Of a stretch of 64,000 bases of DNA, positions 21,475 to 32,780 are shown piece by piece. A model generated the notes under the pieces. The model ran no database searches. It saw only the letters and a list, made by a program, of their open reading frames with translations, and was not told the origin of the DNA. The DNA lies in assembly GCA_903632075.3 (NCBI GenBank), contig CAHIKZ030004725.1, positions 1,665,001 through 1,729,000 on the forward strand. The letters run 5' to 3'. Both the position numbers and the translations under genes were made by a program. The stretch's first letter is position 1, and each line of letters begins with the position of its first letter. The DNA comes from Acanthosepion pharaonis (lineage: Eukaryota > Mollusca > Cephalopoda > Sepiida > Sepiidae).

Positions 21475-21884
21475 GATATTCACCCACTATACAAGTCTCA
21501 AGAGCAACTCGAGGTAGAGGGTTACAGAGTAAGAGACACCGTTTATGCGGATATGTGGGGAAGATAACGGTTGACCCTAGACGTGAACAGATTAAGGTTG
21601 TAGTGACCGGAGAAGCAGCCTTTTGGAAGTCGATTACACAACGTAGCGGTTAGTGGGAAGAAGCTGTTTGAGTGGAACTTATATCTCACCAGTGATATAC
21701 GAAGGGAATGAGGGTGATTCGGTACAATGGGCGTGGCATAGTGGGACTTAGCCGTAAAGGTTAGAACTGGTGGAACTAAAGAATGTGATGATAAAATTTC
21801 CATAATATTTAGGTTGCTTCCAGAACTATTAACTTGTACCTTACGTTTCTTCTTCGTCTGTGAAGAAAGGAAATTACCCAGCAT
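21475..21884 (-). mobile_element. LINE family A C-terminal fragment
   Basis: Reverse frame: MEILSSHSLVPPVLTFTAKS, HYATPIVPNHPHSLRISLVR, YKFHSNSFFPLTATLCNRLP and CFSGHYNLNLFTSRVNRYLP. About 100 codons without a stop. Confidence 0.8.
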
Positions 21885-22059
21885 TCACTGCCATATAGAA
21901 GGATTGACATTACGTAGCAGTTCAGCACTCTTTTTCCCTGTTCCTAACGGATTTTTCCTGTTTCTTAATACTTTACTGAACTTTTGGGAGGCATCTGTTA
22001 CTATTTCAATGCATTTTACATTGTTTGTTTTTTTTTTCTTTTTTTCTAGTGGTGTTCCC

Positions 22060-22400
22060 CCCTGTACAAGCCCTGGAGCCACTCGAGGTAGAGGGTTACA
22101 GAGTAAGAGGTACAGCTCATGCGGATATGTGCAGAAGTTATCCGTTAACCCTAGACTTGGACAGGTTAAAGATTGTAGTGATCAGGGAAGCAACCTCTTG
22201 GGAGTCGGTTCCACAACGTAGTGGTTAGTGGGAAGAAGCTGTTCGAATGGAACTTACATCTAACCAATGGTATACGAAGGGAATAAGGGTGGTTCGTTAC
22301 AATGGGCGTGGCATGGTGGGTCTTAGCCGTGAAGGTCAGAGCTGGTGGAAGTAAGGAATGTGATGATAAAATCTCCATAATATTTAGTCTCCTTCCAGAG
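22060..22400 (-). mobile_element. LINE family A C-terminal fragment, sister copy
   Basis: Reverse frame: MEILSSHSLLPPALTFTAKT, THHATPIVTNHPYSLRIPLV, FHSNSFFPLTTTLWNRLPRG, CFPDHYNL. Very similar to 21475-21800 and in the same orientation, so the two may be a local duplication. Confidence 0.8.
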
Positions 22401-22639
22401 CAATTAACTTGTGCCCTCTACCGCCAATATCAAAATCAAGCCCTTCTTTGTTTTTGGTTTCAATGTCGCGGGTCAATAATTCTTAATTTTCTTTTTTTTT
22501 TTCCCGTGTCCTGTAGCATTAATTGTCGCCGATGGTAAAACCTTTATATACGACCAGAGTCATTTACATTGCTTTAAACAAAAAGTTGTCAACTTTTTAA
22601 CGGTTGACAACTTGTGCAGTCATTACCTTTTCTTTCAAG

Positions 22640-22870
22640 ACAAGAGACAGCTGAAATGTCTGGAAAGCATAATGAAAAAAGAAGGCCAAGAGAATTTAAT
22701 ACTCACAGGAGAGACTGGAGGCAAGAGAAAAAGGAAGGAACTGCAAGTAACGTACTTTACAAGTTTGTGTGAATGGGTGACATAACAGTGGTAAAGAGGG
22801 ATTGTAAAGCGCCAGGAAGTCATGGGGAGCCATGATCACCTACGTCATGGGAGTACATGGCGTAAAGAAA
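22640..22870 (+). mobile_element. LINE family B 3' fragment
   Basis: The frame reads MKKEGQENLILTGETGGKRK, then VTYFTSLCEW and, after decay, a HGSTW-like end. It matches MRKEGLENLTLTG.IEGKR...R.TYL..L..WM in the other copies. Confidence 0.65.
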
Positions 22871-23194
22871 AAGAAATTATAAATAAGTTGATGTGCTTAG
22901 TAGGCGATTTAGCGTTGTCCAATCAGTCGCGACGAAGTCTTAGGTAGCTTCTTTTAACTATAGACCTTATCTATTCCAGCCGAAAATAGTCACCTCAGAG
23001 CGGTTACCCATGGGATAAAGTAACTATATTTTGAACTATGATATTATTTATCTGTATTTTTTTATGCGAACAGTTATTTTGTCTTCGTCTTTTCCACTCC
23101 TGACTCGCCTTTCCGTCATAAATTGCTTGCCTGCTGCATTTCCCAGATAAGTGAGGCTGGCTTTGTCGCTTTCTTTCGCAGTGAATGACAGTAG

Positions 23195-23275
23195 CCCTGT
23201 TTCAAGATGGCGCCGGTTTATGTCGCTAATAATTGGCGGTCGATAATTAGAATGGCGGGAAAAAAAATTAATGCA
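23195..23275. promoter_or_regulatory. Promoter-like patch with YY1- and E2F-like motifs
   Basis: CAAGATGGCGCCGG at 23202-23215 (YY1-like), TTGGCGG near 23234 and ATGGCGGGAA at 23252-23261 (E2F-like) within 65 bp. The rest of 22880-23290 has no recognised feature. No gene is attached; function is inferred from motif density only. Confidence 0.25.
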
Positions 23276-23289
23276 TTAATTCTGTCGAT

Positions 23290-23661
23290 CATTTGAAAGG
23301 CAAGGTGCGGCGAGTGCAAAGGGACAGACGAGAAAGAGAAAGAAAGTAACAGAAAGTGAAGGAAAAGAGAGAAAGAGAAGGAACAATGGACGGAGTGTGG
23401 GTGGAGTGAGAAAGGACAAAGGGAAAAAGAAAGAAGATTTTAAGGAAGAAGTGAAAATAGATGGAAAGGAAAATTGAAATAAAGAAAATGGAGAGAAAAG
23501 AGACTAAAGAATTGTGTAAACAGAAAATAAAGAGGAGAGAGAGAGAGAGAGAGAGCGGAAAAAGAAAGAAACAGAGAAAGAAAGAAAGAAACGAGAAGAA
23601 GCCCAAGTGAAAGAGAAAGATAAAGTGGTTACGTTAATTAGTACTAACCTGATAGATAGTA

Positions 23662-23704
<43 letters not shown>

Positions 23705-23838
23705 CACACACACACACACAGAGACAGAGAGAGAGAGAGAGAAAGAGAGAGCGGAAAGAAAGAAACAGAGAAAGAAAGAAACAAACAAAAAATAAGCCCA
23801 AGTGGAAGAGAAAGTGTTAACGTCAATTGGTTACTAAT

Positions 23839-23887
<49 letters not shown>

Positions 23888-23995
23888 AGAGAGAGAGTGA
23901 TAGAGAGAGAGGGGAAGGGAGAATAATGGTGGGTCAGAAAGAGGGGAAATAAGAGAAAGTTGTGACGGCAAAACAGTTAAACGGAAAATTAGAAA

Positions 23996-24063
<68 letters not shown>

Positions 24064-24094
24064 AACATCAAGGTCGGGTTGTGATCAAAACAGG

Positions 24095-24153
<59 letters not shown>

Positions 24154-24160
24154 TAATTAA
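23290..24160. repeat. Purine-rich region with (TA)n, (GA)n, (CA)n, (GAAA)n and (GATA)n
   Basis: Notable tracts: (TA)n 23661-23689, (GA)n/(CA)n 23690-23755, (TA)n 23843-23884, (GAAA)n 23992-24064, (GATA)n 24096-24132 then (GA)n to 24152. Segments CAAGTGAAAGAGAAAG and GTTAATTAGTACTAA recur at 23605 and 23800, showing a roughly 200-bp duplication. Long frames here are simple-sequence artefacts. Confidence 0.9.
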
Positions 24161-24439
24161 AGTCAATTGGTGAATCATCGAAGTGAAAAAAGATAGAGGG
24201 TGAGTATATATGAAAGAAAGATTAAGAGAGAAAGAAAGAGAAGGGAAAATGATAGTAAAGTGTAAAGAAAGGAGTAAGGAAAAGAAGTAAAAATAAATGA
24301 GAGGGAGACTAAGTGAGAAGAGAAGAGAAAATGACACAAAAGTAATTGGTGACTCACTAACGCACGGCGCTGTCATTTTAGACAACAAAAGGACAAACGA
24401 TAAAATGGGTACAAATTGTAATAGGCGAAAAAAATGTAA

Positions 24440-24570
24440 TTGATAATTGCCCCCTCCGCCACTCCTACCCCGAGGAGAAAATTCTTTCTAAGCTCGGCTG
24501 AAGATTCAGGTATTTGGGATGGAACCTCATACCTCAAGTATTTTGTGCTAACCACTGAGCCAAGCGTAGC
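24440..24570 (-). mobile_element. tRNA-derived SINE head
   Basis: Reverse strand: A box TTGGCTCAGTGGTTAGC (24564-24548) and B box GGTTCCATCCC (24526-24516). The spacing is roughly 20 nt shorter than in a full tRNA, so this is a SINE remnant, not a tRNA gene. No matching body was found elsewhere in the window. Confidence 0.55.
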
Positions 24571-24676
24571 TGATAGATTGCGAAAGTTCTACATTGAACT
24601 TGATATAACATATTAACGAAGAAATGAATCCGGATTCAGGTTTAAATAAACAAGTATTGTTTCTTGTGAAAACAAT

Positions 24677-24692
24677 AATATATATATATATA

Positions 24693-24763
<71 letters not shown>
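24677..24763. repeat. (TA)n microsatellite
   Basis: Long TA tract with one GCATA interruption. 24770-25240 after it has no recognised gene; at 24900-24935 the reverse strand shows a tRNA-like B box (ACGTTCGAATCCTGCC). Confidence 0.9.
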
Positions 24764-24768
<5 letters not shown>

Positions 24769-25240
24769 TATTACTTAAACGTTGTTTTTAGTGGATACTC
24801 GTTTTTTGAGTAGAAGCCCCGTTTACTTATTAAACGTTATATTTATTTATTTTCGTATACCGACCTGAAAATATTTTTTAGACAAAAAAAAAAAAAAATT
24901 CGCGCTCTTCGGCAGGATTCGAACGTGCGTTCCCCTGAAAAGAAATGCTTCTCTAATTAAAAGAGAAAACAATTCACTGGGTCGGAAATGTTTAGAAAGT
25001 GCTTTAATCATGAGTTCATCCAAAGAAAATTTGCGTCCAGGTTCTTATAACGTTTTACATATTCTTGTCAGATCTTCTGTTATAAGAATATGGCATATTT
25101 AACAACAAAGATGATGGAAAGAAGAAAAAGAAAAAAAGAATCTAAATGGAATTGGGTAGATTATATACCCAAAAGAGATATAAAAAAAAACAAAAAAAAA
25201 AACACGAAATGTGTCGCACGAAAATTTTTTCCATCTTCCT

Positions 25241-25242
<2 letters not shown>

Positions 25243-25292
<50 letters not shown>

Positions 25293-25642
25293 TCATGGTA
25301 ATTGCTCCAAGGAGCTGCATTTGCTGGTTCCCAGACTTCATGAATTCAAGCGCCCTACGAGGCTGGCATCCCGAAACTCCTAAATGTAGCCGTCTCTTCT
25401 ACTCCAATAGCATCATATCTCGCACCTCTCGCCTGTGGAACTTCCTTCCCTATTCCTGTTTCCCTGAGAGCTATAATCTCCAGCTATTCAAGTGTAATGT
25501 CAATCGACATCTCCAGTTGCCTTGATCTATCCACTACCCTTCTCCTCATCCTTTCCTCTATCACTCCTATCTGATCTTGCTCCAAATCTTCTGTAACCCC
25601 TTGCGTGCTAGTGGCTTCCCGCCTTGCTTGGGGTGAAACGCT

Positions 25643-25705
<63 letters not shown>
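25243..25705 (+). mobile_element. LINE family A 3' fragment framed by (TA)n
   Basis: (TA)n at 25243-25289 and 25647-25705. Between them the plus strand encodes, over two frames, FHGNCSKELHLLVPRLHEFK, CSRLFYSNSIISRTSRLWNF and LPYSCFPESYNLQLFKCNVN, then the family 3' end CTTGCTTGGGGTGAAACGCT. The first (TA)n replaces the 5' part abruptly; the second follows the LINE 3' end directly. Confidence 0.8.
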
Positions 25706-25708
<3 letters not shown>

Positions 25709-25894
25709 TATTAAACACTAATATTCCATGGTTTTTATATTATATTCTTACTCTGTCCTGGACATTGAGTTCTACCTGGATTCTATCCTCTTGTGAATCT
25801 ATCTATCTATCTATTCATCTATCTATCTATCTATCTATCTTGATCACTAATATTATGAATATATATATATATATATATAATATTATGAATTCAC

Positions 25895-26660
25895 ACAAAA
25901 ACTAATGCAAATATATTTAAATGGCGAGACATCCATCATCGCAAACAATTCAAATAATATACAAAAACCTAATATCCGTTAGAATAGATATCCTTGTTTA
26001 TATAAATTTCTGCCGTAAGTTCTTATTTTAGACAAGCTTTCGTCTGTTTGTTAGATGTTGAATAGATGTTTTTTTCTTAGTAAATCATTAACCTTTGCAT
26101 TAGTTTTTTGTGTGAATAATTCATGTATTTGTAAATTGATTGCACGTTTATCGTAATTTAAATAACTGATCCAAGTGCGACTTTTGGATAATAAGTGCGA
26201 CATTACTGTAATTATTGAACAATATAGTTCATGCCACTTTGACAGAAAAATTTACCAGTAAAAAATTCGTTCATCACCATATATGAACGCACAACCTTTA
26301 AAATTTAAAATCAAACTCAGCGTTGCTTTTGCGCGCTCCAAAAACAGTAACTCATTTTCAATAGCATTTTCGGATACAACAATACATATATTTTCGTTGT
26401 CCTCTTATTACTAAGAGAAAAACAAGAACAACATCTATTCTATACCTGAAGATGTCTGTAGGAACAGACGAAAGCTTGTAGTAAAAATAAGAACTAATAC
26501 GGCAGAAATTTATATAAACAAGGATCATTTCATTCATAACGGATACGGAGGTTTTTTATATTATTTGAATTGTTTGCGATGATGGATGTCTCGCCATTTA
26601 AATCATTAACCTTGCATTAGTTTTTGTGTGAATAATTCATGTATTTGTAAATTGATTGCA
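25895..26660. mobile_element. Inverted Penelope-like terminal repeats
   Basis: About 165 bp at 25915-26070 is the inverted counterpart of 26445-26615 (shared GATGGATGTCTCGCCATTTAA, TTTATATAAACAAGGAT, GACGAAAGCTTGT). In addition AAATCATTAACCTTGCATTA..GCACGTTTATCGTAAT occurs twice in direct orientation (26085-26160, 26600-26670). The right arm carries a canonical hammerhead-like core; the left arm has a decayed one. Penelope-like elements are known to have terminal repeats in direct or inverted arrangement and to carry such ribozymes. Confidence 0.6.
26443..26480 (+). ncRNA. Hammerhead ribozyme motif, minimal stem III
   Basis: Stem I TAC (26443-26445) pairs with GTA (26478-26480). Core CTGAAGA 26446-26452. 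Stem II GTCTG..CAGAC within 26454-26469. Core GAAA 26470-26473. Stem III is only GC plus T, with cleavage triplet CTT at 26475-26477. All invariant core positions are present (CUGANGA and GAAA). Such minimal forms are characteristic of Penelope-like elements and are thought to work as dimers. Activity is not shown. Confidence 0.65.
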
Positions 26661-26670
26661 CGTTTATCGT

Positions 26671-26673
<3 letters not shown>

Positions 26674-26723
<50 letters not shown>

Positions 26724-26833
26724 CAATAAAAAAATTAAAAATTATTAAAAAATTAAAATCTTTAGACACACTGGATTGTAGATTAATATTCTTTTTTTTT
26801 TATTATTATTTCATTTATATATAAATTTTCTTA

Positions 26834-26894
<61 letters not shown>
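26674..26894. repeat. Two (TA)n tracts around an AT-rich spacer
   Basis: (TA)n at 26674-26719 and 26836-26894. The spacer (26720-26835) contains TTTAGACACACTGGATTGTA, which recurs at 35522-35541, so it is part of a dispersed element. Confidence 0.9.
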
Positions 26895-26898
<4 letters not shown>

Positions 26899-27530
26899 TT
26901 TCATTGAATACAACAGACAAGGTGCTTTTATTTATTTTTTTATATAATTTCACATGCAACCGAATAATTTTTTCTTTTCGGATGATAAATTATATAAAAC
27001 TATCCGAATTTAAATGCCCATTAAGGAATTGTATTCCTGATCAATCAAAATTCGTAAATAATTATATAGGCTACACTACATGTTTGACACGCAGACTCAC
27101 TTTACACCTTTTCTGACCCTAGCTCAATTAGATCTCATTTAAATATTCATGGAGACCTATCGGACCCTATTCGTAACGTACTTGTTGACAACACAACTAT
27201 AATAACATCATCTACATACAAAAAAAAAGGCTAAAATTAATGGAAGCCTTATTAATAACAACGAAACAAAAAAAAAAAACAGTACTTAATAATATTAACT
27301 TTGAATATGGACATAATATCTTGACCGTGTTTTGAAAAATGAAAACATTTTATAAAACATACATACAACAAACTATTTCTTATTTAACAGTTAAAATATT
27401 TAATCCTTGAAAATGACTAAATGTATAGCTGAAAGCGCTCGGATAAAAAGAATATTCGGACAGTTTTTATATAATAAAAAACCAAATCAAAGCACCTTGT
27501 CTGTCGTATTCAATGAAATGTACATGAAAG
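26890..27530 (+). mobile_element. Penelope-like element 3' fragment with inverted ends
   Basis: The ends are inverted copies: TTTCATTGAATACAACAGAC..AAGGTGCTTT at 26897-26930 and its reverse at 27488-27520. Inside lies a GIY-YIG endonuclease remnant. After it, near 27410-27445, comes CTTGAAAATGACTAAATGTA then TAGCTGAAAGC, which resembles a decayed hammerhead core. A (CA)n(TA)n tract abuts on the right and a (TA)n tract on the left. Confidence 0.7.
26904..27330 (+). pseudogene. GIY-YIG endonuclease domain of a Penelope-like element
   Basis: The frame gives IKLSEFKCPLRNCIPDQSK, then NNYIGYTTCLTRRLTLHL, the (N)YIG(Y/H)T..TL.RRL.LHL block that forms the GIY-YIG catalytic core in Penelope-type polymerases. 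After a frame change it continues SSIRSHLNIHGDLSDPIR, VLVDNTTIITSSTYKKKRL and LKLMEALLI, matching the NTTII....(K)RLKI(L)EAL.I region at the C terminus of that domain. No upstream reverse transcriptase is present, so this is a truncated, inactive copy. In intact elements the domain nicks target DNA for reverse transcription. Confidence 0.75.
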
Positions 27531-27548
27531 AAGGATTGCTGTCTAAAT

Positions 27549-27580
27549 GCACACACACACACACACATACACACACACAA

Positions 27581-27624
<44 letters not shown>

Positions 27625-28166
27625 TAAATGGTGCAGTATAATTAACATTACAAAGTAGTAGTCATACAAAGAATAAATCAGTAAAGTTAATGTAATTAAT
27701 GGCGAATTCATTTTGTTAACAGATAAAAGCATTAATAAATAAAGCATTAACCTACTAACAACTCGTTGAATAACGCGATCCTTGTTTTAAAAATTGTAAA
27801 ATGGATTAAGTGTTCCATATGTTCCACAGATATGATAGTACTTTCGATAATTCTTATTATCATCATCAAAATTTTGTAACTGTTAATAATAAAACACTTG
27901 AAAAAACATCTTTCAACCTGTATTACATTTATTTTTGTCTCGGAAGTTACCTGAATTTACTTGAAAAGGAAAAATAATATCTATGTTTAATGGTGGCCAC
28001 TCATACATGAAATAGGGAGTTACTTTTCAATCATCCTGTATATATGCGTACACATACACACACATGCAACAACAGACACACATGCATACATACATACATA
28101 CATACATACACACGGGACACACACACACAGACATGCCCCCCCACACATATATATATATTCAATAGT

Positions 28167-28230
<64 letters not shown>
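27549..28230. repeat. (CA)n/(TA)n and (CATA)n microsatellites
   Basis: (CA)n(TA)n 27549-27626; CA/CATA-rich 28046-28165; (TA)n 28168-28230. Between them (27630-28040) is AT-rich sequence with nothing recognised. 28235-28585 likewise. Confidence 0.9.
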
Positions 28231-28231
<1 letters not shown>

Positions 28232-28589
28232 CTGCGCATGCATGAAATATCCTTGAATCTGGAAACAGCCAGTCAGTCATATTTTAAACTGATTAAAAGA
28301 TACGTGAAATCGTTTTATGTGTGACATGTTAAAGAAGAATTTATAGCGAAATATTTATGTGTCAGTGTTTGTTATCAGCGACATGCAGGATTATGTCATT
28401 TTAATAGGGTTTAACATTATTAAAAAGCTAAGAAGGCCAAAGGGGAAATTTTTATTATGGAATCTAACTGGGATGTCCAAAAAATGATGTAATCTTTTTT
28501 GTACAAATTATTAATTTTTTTTTAAAGCTTAAAATTGATCCTCATCTCGTGAATCTGATATAAAAAAATAAATCATAGTTTTTACTTAA

Positions 28590-28900
28590 ACTGCACCCAC
28601 TACAAAGCTCAAGAGTCACTCAAAGTAGAGTATTATTGTTTGATAAGAACGTAAAAAGAAAAAGTAGGAAATGGAGATGATGTGGATATGACAGATAATT
28701 ACTGACGCATGGCTTGAATAAGTTATGATTGTAATTATCAGGGAAGTATCCACTCGGGAGTTTGTTCCACCATGTAGTGGTTTTTGGAAAGAAGCTTTCG
28801 AAGTGGGACGACCTTCTTTACCAAGGAAATTTATAGGGAATGATGGTGATTTAACTCTGGACATATCAAGACTGATCTTTGCTGCAAACGTCTGGACTGG
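28590..28900 (-). mobile_element. LINE family A C-terminal fragment, eroded
   Basis: Plus-strand markers GCACCCACTACAAAGCTCAAG, GAGTCACTCAAAGTAGAG, CATCAGGGAAGTATCCACTC(G)GGAG and TGGAAAGAAGCTTTCGAA match the other antisense copies. The reverse-strand frame is broken. Confidence 0.65.
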
Positions 28901-28904
28901 TTGA

Positions 28905-29399
28905 ATAAAAGAATGAAAGTCGTCTGAAATATCCCTGCTCTATTCGTAAAGTTTGTTTTATTTCGTGACCATGGATCATCCATTCTTTCCTTATGTTCAA
29001 AGCGTCGCATTCAGATTGGGTCATGAAAAGAAATTAGAACAAAGTCACAAAATGAACAGCTTACACACCTTGTTTTTATTTTTTTTTAAGTTTCTATCGG
29101 CAATGTAGTTTGTTCGCGCAGAAAAGAAAGAAAGAGGAAGGATGCTGGAGTCGGTGGGTAGTTTTGTGGAGATGAAAACACCTTTCCAGAATATGACTTG
29201 GACTCGTCCAAATAGCATATATACTGATGCTGAGAATCGTCAACAGAGAGCTAGCCGGAAGCAAGCCTTATATTCTTACTATAGAATTCAATTAGACTAT
29301 GTCGACTCCAAACGAAATTATATTTCATGATTGTGTTATCTTCATTCATTGGAATGAAGACATAACAGACAGTAATAAGTAAAGTCGAAAACTTGCCTA
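28905..29399. other. No recognised feature
   Basis: A 62-codon frame at 29142-29330 (begins MLESVGSFVEMKTPFQ) has balanced composition but no family I recognise, and no flanking splice context could be argued. Confidence 0.35.
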
Positions 29400-29404
29400 A
29401 GTAT

Positions 29405-29623
29405 TGTTATGGTAATTTACCCAGGCACGCATGGACTCTCCCAGCTATAAATAGGAGCAGGTACTGCCTTTTGGAGAGGAAAGTTTCCAGCAGTCAGCTC
29501 TGACAGTCGAGCCGAACATTCTTGCTGTAACACTCTCGTTTGTATATGTTTTGTATTACTTTTTCTGTTGATATATTTGTTTAATTCAATTCCTCTTTTT
29601 GTGTCTTTAACAAGGCCACAACA
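29405..29623 (+). mobile_element. Solo LTR of an LTR retrotransposon
   Basis: Begins TGTTATGG and ends CCACAACA, giving the TGTT...AACA inverted termini expected of LTRs. It is flanked by the direct repeat AGTAT at 29400-29404 and 29624-29628, a 5-bp target duplication. It contains a TATA box (GCTATAAATAGGAGC near 29444) and a T-rich 3' half. No internal domain remains, so it is a solo LTR from recombination. Which family it belongs to is unknown. Confidence 0.75.
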
Positions 29624-29629
29624 AGTATG

Positions 29630-30373
<744 letters not shown>

Positions 30374-30489
30374 TGATGCATGTTACATTAAATAATATAG
30401 ACAAGTTTTGTCTATTTATTTTAAGTTCCTTTCATATTGTCTGATAAGTTTAATAACATTATCATTGAAGGACAAAAAGAAATCACCAT

Positions 30490-30545
30490 ATTGATACATG
30501 TTTAAATCCAATCTAAGCTTTCGGCTTACATAAGCCTTTATCAAG
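30490..30545 (-). mobile_element. Penelope-like end with decayed hammerhead-like motif
   Basis: Reverse strand: TTGATAA, then a perfect GGCTTA..TAAGCC stem and GAAAGCTT. The stem II and GAAA are intact, but CUGANGA reads TTGATAA and stem I does not pair, so it is a relic. Confidence 0.4.
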
Positions 30546-30584
30546 TGTGTAACTTACTCTTTTTGAGTAGGTACATATCTACTT

Positions 30585-30670
30585 ATCATCTCTCAGTTGC
30601 CTCTCTGTCTTTGCGCAGAGTGCGCTCAGTGGCTTCTTTGTCAAAGGACAGAAGGGCAACTGAGAAAATT
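30585..30670. repeat. Imperfect inverted repeat
   Basis: TCTCAGTTGCC at about 30590 and GGCAACTGAGA at about 30655, with CTGTC/GACAG also pairing inside. Role unknown. Confidence 0.5.
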
Positions 30671-30689
30671 ATACTGAAGATGTGCCCAG

Positions 30690-30895
30690 CCCTGGGTAAC
30701 CGCTGCCCGAAGCCGCGCCCTTCCATTGCACCAGAGGGAGGGATCGGTGCTCGCACCCTGGCCAGCGCAACCGACGGTTGCGGGGGCTCGGGGAATTTTT
30801 GTTCTTTGCCCGGGTGCACGCGCTCGGGCTCCCCACATTAAACCGACCTTGTGTCACAACCTGACCTCGTGGGGGGTTGAGTAAATATCTACATT
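30690..30895 (+). repeat. Diverged copy of the 1-600 repeat unit
   Basis: GGGAATTTTTG, GGGCTC.CCACATTAAAC, CTTGTG(T/C)CACA and CTCGTGGGG occur in the same order as at 490-570. GC-rich compared with its surroundings. Confidence 0.7.
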
Positions 30896-31124
30896 AGCCA
30901 TTATCAAAGATGACAATTACTTTTCGATATATACACGGAACAATAATGATAGTCTGTTTTTGTTGCATGAAAAATTTCAAAGAAACGGCTAACATGTGTA
31001 TACGGGACGCAGAAGCGGAAATCGCGTCATAGCTCGTGACGTCACACATGACCACGCGTGAGTGAAAACGAGAAGTATTAAGTATGGGAAGCCGTTGATA
31101 TAAACCAATGGCTTCGGTTATCAA
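30896..31124 (-). other. Untranslated 3' region of a Penelope-like fragment, with CRE
   Basis: Directly downstream (reverse strand) of the GIY-YIG remnant. It contains a full palindromic CRE, TGACGTCA, at 31037-31044 in GTGACGTCAC context, and CGCGTCAT nearby. The CRE may belong to the element. Confidence 0.35.
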
Positions 31125-31352
31125 TTATAGGCATTTAAGAATGTTTGTGGAGATTTCATAGTTTATTTTGTTCAGGTTAGGTTTCAACTGTTTTATGTAT
31201 ATAGCTTCAAGAATTTTTAGTTTTTGTTTATTGTTTTCATGTTTAAGTATAGTTGTATTTTCAACGAGGATTTTCCAGAATTGTGTACGCGGCCAGGCAT
31301 GTTGTTTTAAATGCCTAAAAATGTTAGAGTTAACTCTAACATTTTTAGGCAT
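31125..31352 (-). pseudogene. GIY-YIG endonuclease C-terminus of a Penelope-like element
   Basis: The reverse frame contains RHLKQHAWPRTQFWKILVEN, TTILKHENNKQKLKILEA and IYIKQLKPNLNKIN. The NT.IL.HE.NK.KL.ILEA..I....P.LN sequence is the conserved C-terminal part of the Penelope GIY-YIG domain. The GIY-YIG tyrosines are upstream and missing. The reading frame starts inside a perfect palindrome (31305-31358), which probably marks a rearrangement point. Confidence 0.75.
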
Positions 31353-31358
31353 TTAAAA
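31305..31358. repeat. 54-bp perfect palindrome
   Basis: Arms of 27 bp meet without a spacer between 31331 and 31332 (GAGTT|AACTC at the centre; outer ends TTTTAAATGCC and GGCATTTAAAA). Confidence 0.95.
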
Positions 31359-31374
31359 CGTTAACTAGTTACCA

Positions 31375-31500
31375 CGTTGTTTTAAATCTTAGGAGTCTAT
31401 TCCGCAGAGCAGTTGTTTGCAGAAAGAAGAAGCCGTGGAACTTACTTCTCGCCGATGATATACGGCGGGAATGTGTGTGCTTTCTTACAATGCAAGTTAC
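31375..31500 (-). mobile_element. LINE family A C-terminal fragment
   Basis: Inverted counterpart of 31975-32100: ATTCCGCAGAGCAGT, GAAGAAGCCGTGGAAC and TACGGCGGGAATGTG appear reversed there. The two LINE pieces therefore form an inverted pair about 480 bp apart. Confidence 0.7.
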
Positions 31501-31564
31501 ATTCCATCACCGCCGATCTGACCCCGAACTACCGCCAGTTACGGATCCCCTTGAGGAGGCGCCG

Positions 31565-32190
31565 TGACTAAGGCCTCAATCTCACACCTGAAAAGTGGAA
31601 CACGTACATACGATCCATCGCTAAGATGCAGGCAAATGGTCAGCTCCCTGTACCCCGCCACCACCAGTAAGTACCTGACCCCTCATGCTATCCTCTACCT
31701 TTTACAAGAGCCATATCAGGCCGAAAAAGGAGTATTGTTGTCATATTTGGGTGGGAGTTGCCCAGTCCTTACTTTCCAGTCTCGATAGATTGCAAAAGCG
31801 TCATCGATACCTTGTGGGTGACGAATTATTTTCCACGCTCCAATCTCTCTCTCTCTCTCTCACATAGGCGGGATATGGCAAGCCTCTAAGTGCTATGCCG
31901 TTACTTCCACGGAAAGTGCTCAGACGAACTTGGTTCCACCAGGTCTTACCTACAGGTCTAGAACCTGCCATGCAACTTGCATTGTAACAAACCACACACA
32001 TTCCCGCCGTATTCCATCGGCGAGAAGCAAGGTCCACAGTTTCTTCTTCCTGCGAACCACTGCTCTGCGGAATGGACACCTAAGATGATATCGCCCCGAT
32101 CACTAAAATCCTAACCTGTTCAAGTGTGGAGTTAGCAGTTATCATCCCTTCCTATCCATATAAACAGTCCCTTAATGTAACTCTTCGAGT
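31565..32190 (+). mobile_element. LINE family A polymerase-tail fragment
   Basis: Plus frames in order: KWNTYIRSIA-like, MVSSLY..KYLTPHAILYL, KSHIRPKKEYCCHIWVGVAQ, SSLDRLQKRHRYLVGDELFS, then FHGKCSDEL-like, HSRR and RSTVSSSCEPLLCGM in broken frames. Covers the end of the polymerase palm/thumb to the tail. A (CT)n run near 31845 interrupts it. Confidence 0.75.
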
Positions 32191-32208
32191 GTCCCACAGG
32201 CCTGAATC

Positions 32209-32760
<552 letters not shown>

Positions 32761-32780
32761 TTAGTTGGATTGATGTGAGT

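Noticed and set aside
29142..29330. 62-codon frame as a small gene
   Set aside because: No recognisable domain, no neighbouring exon and no codon evidence beyond chance length.
31037..31044. CRE as evidence of a host promoter
   Set aside because: It lies in the likely 3' region of a Penelope fragment and stands alone, so a host role is not supported.
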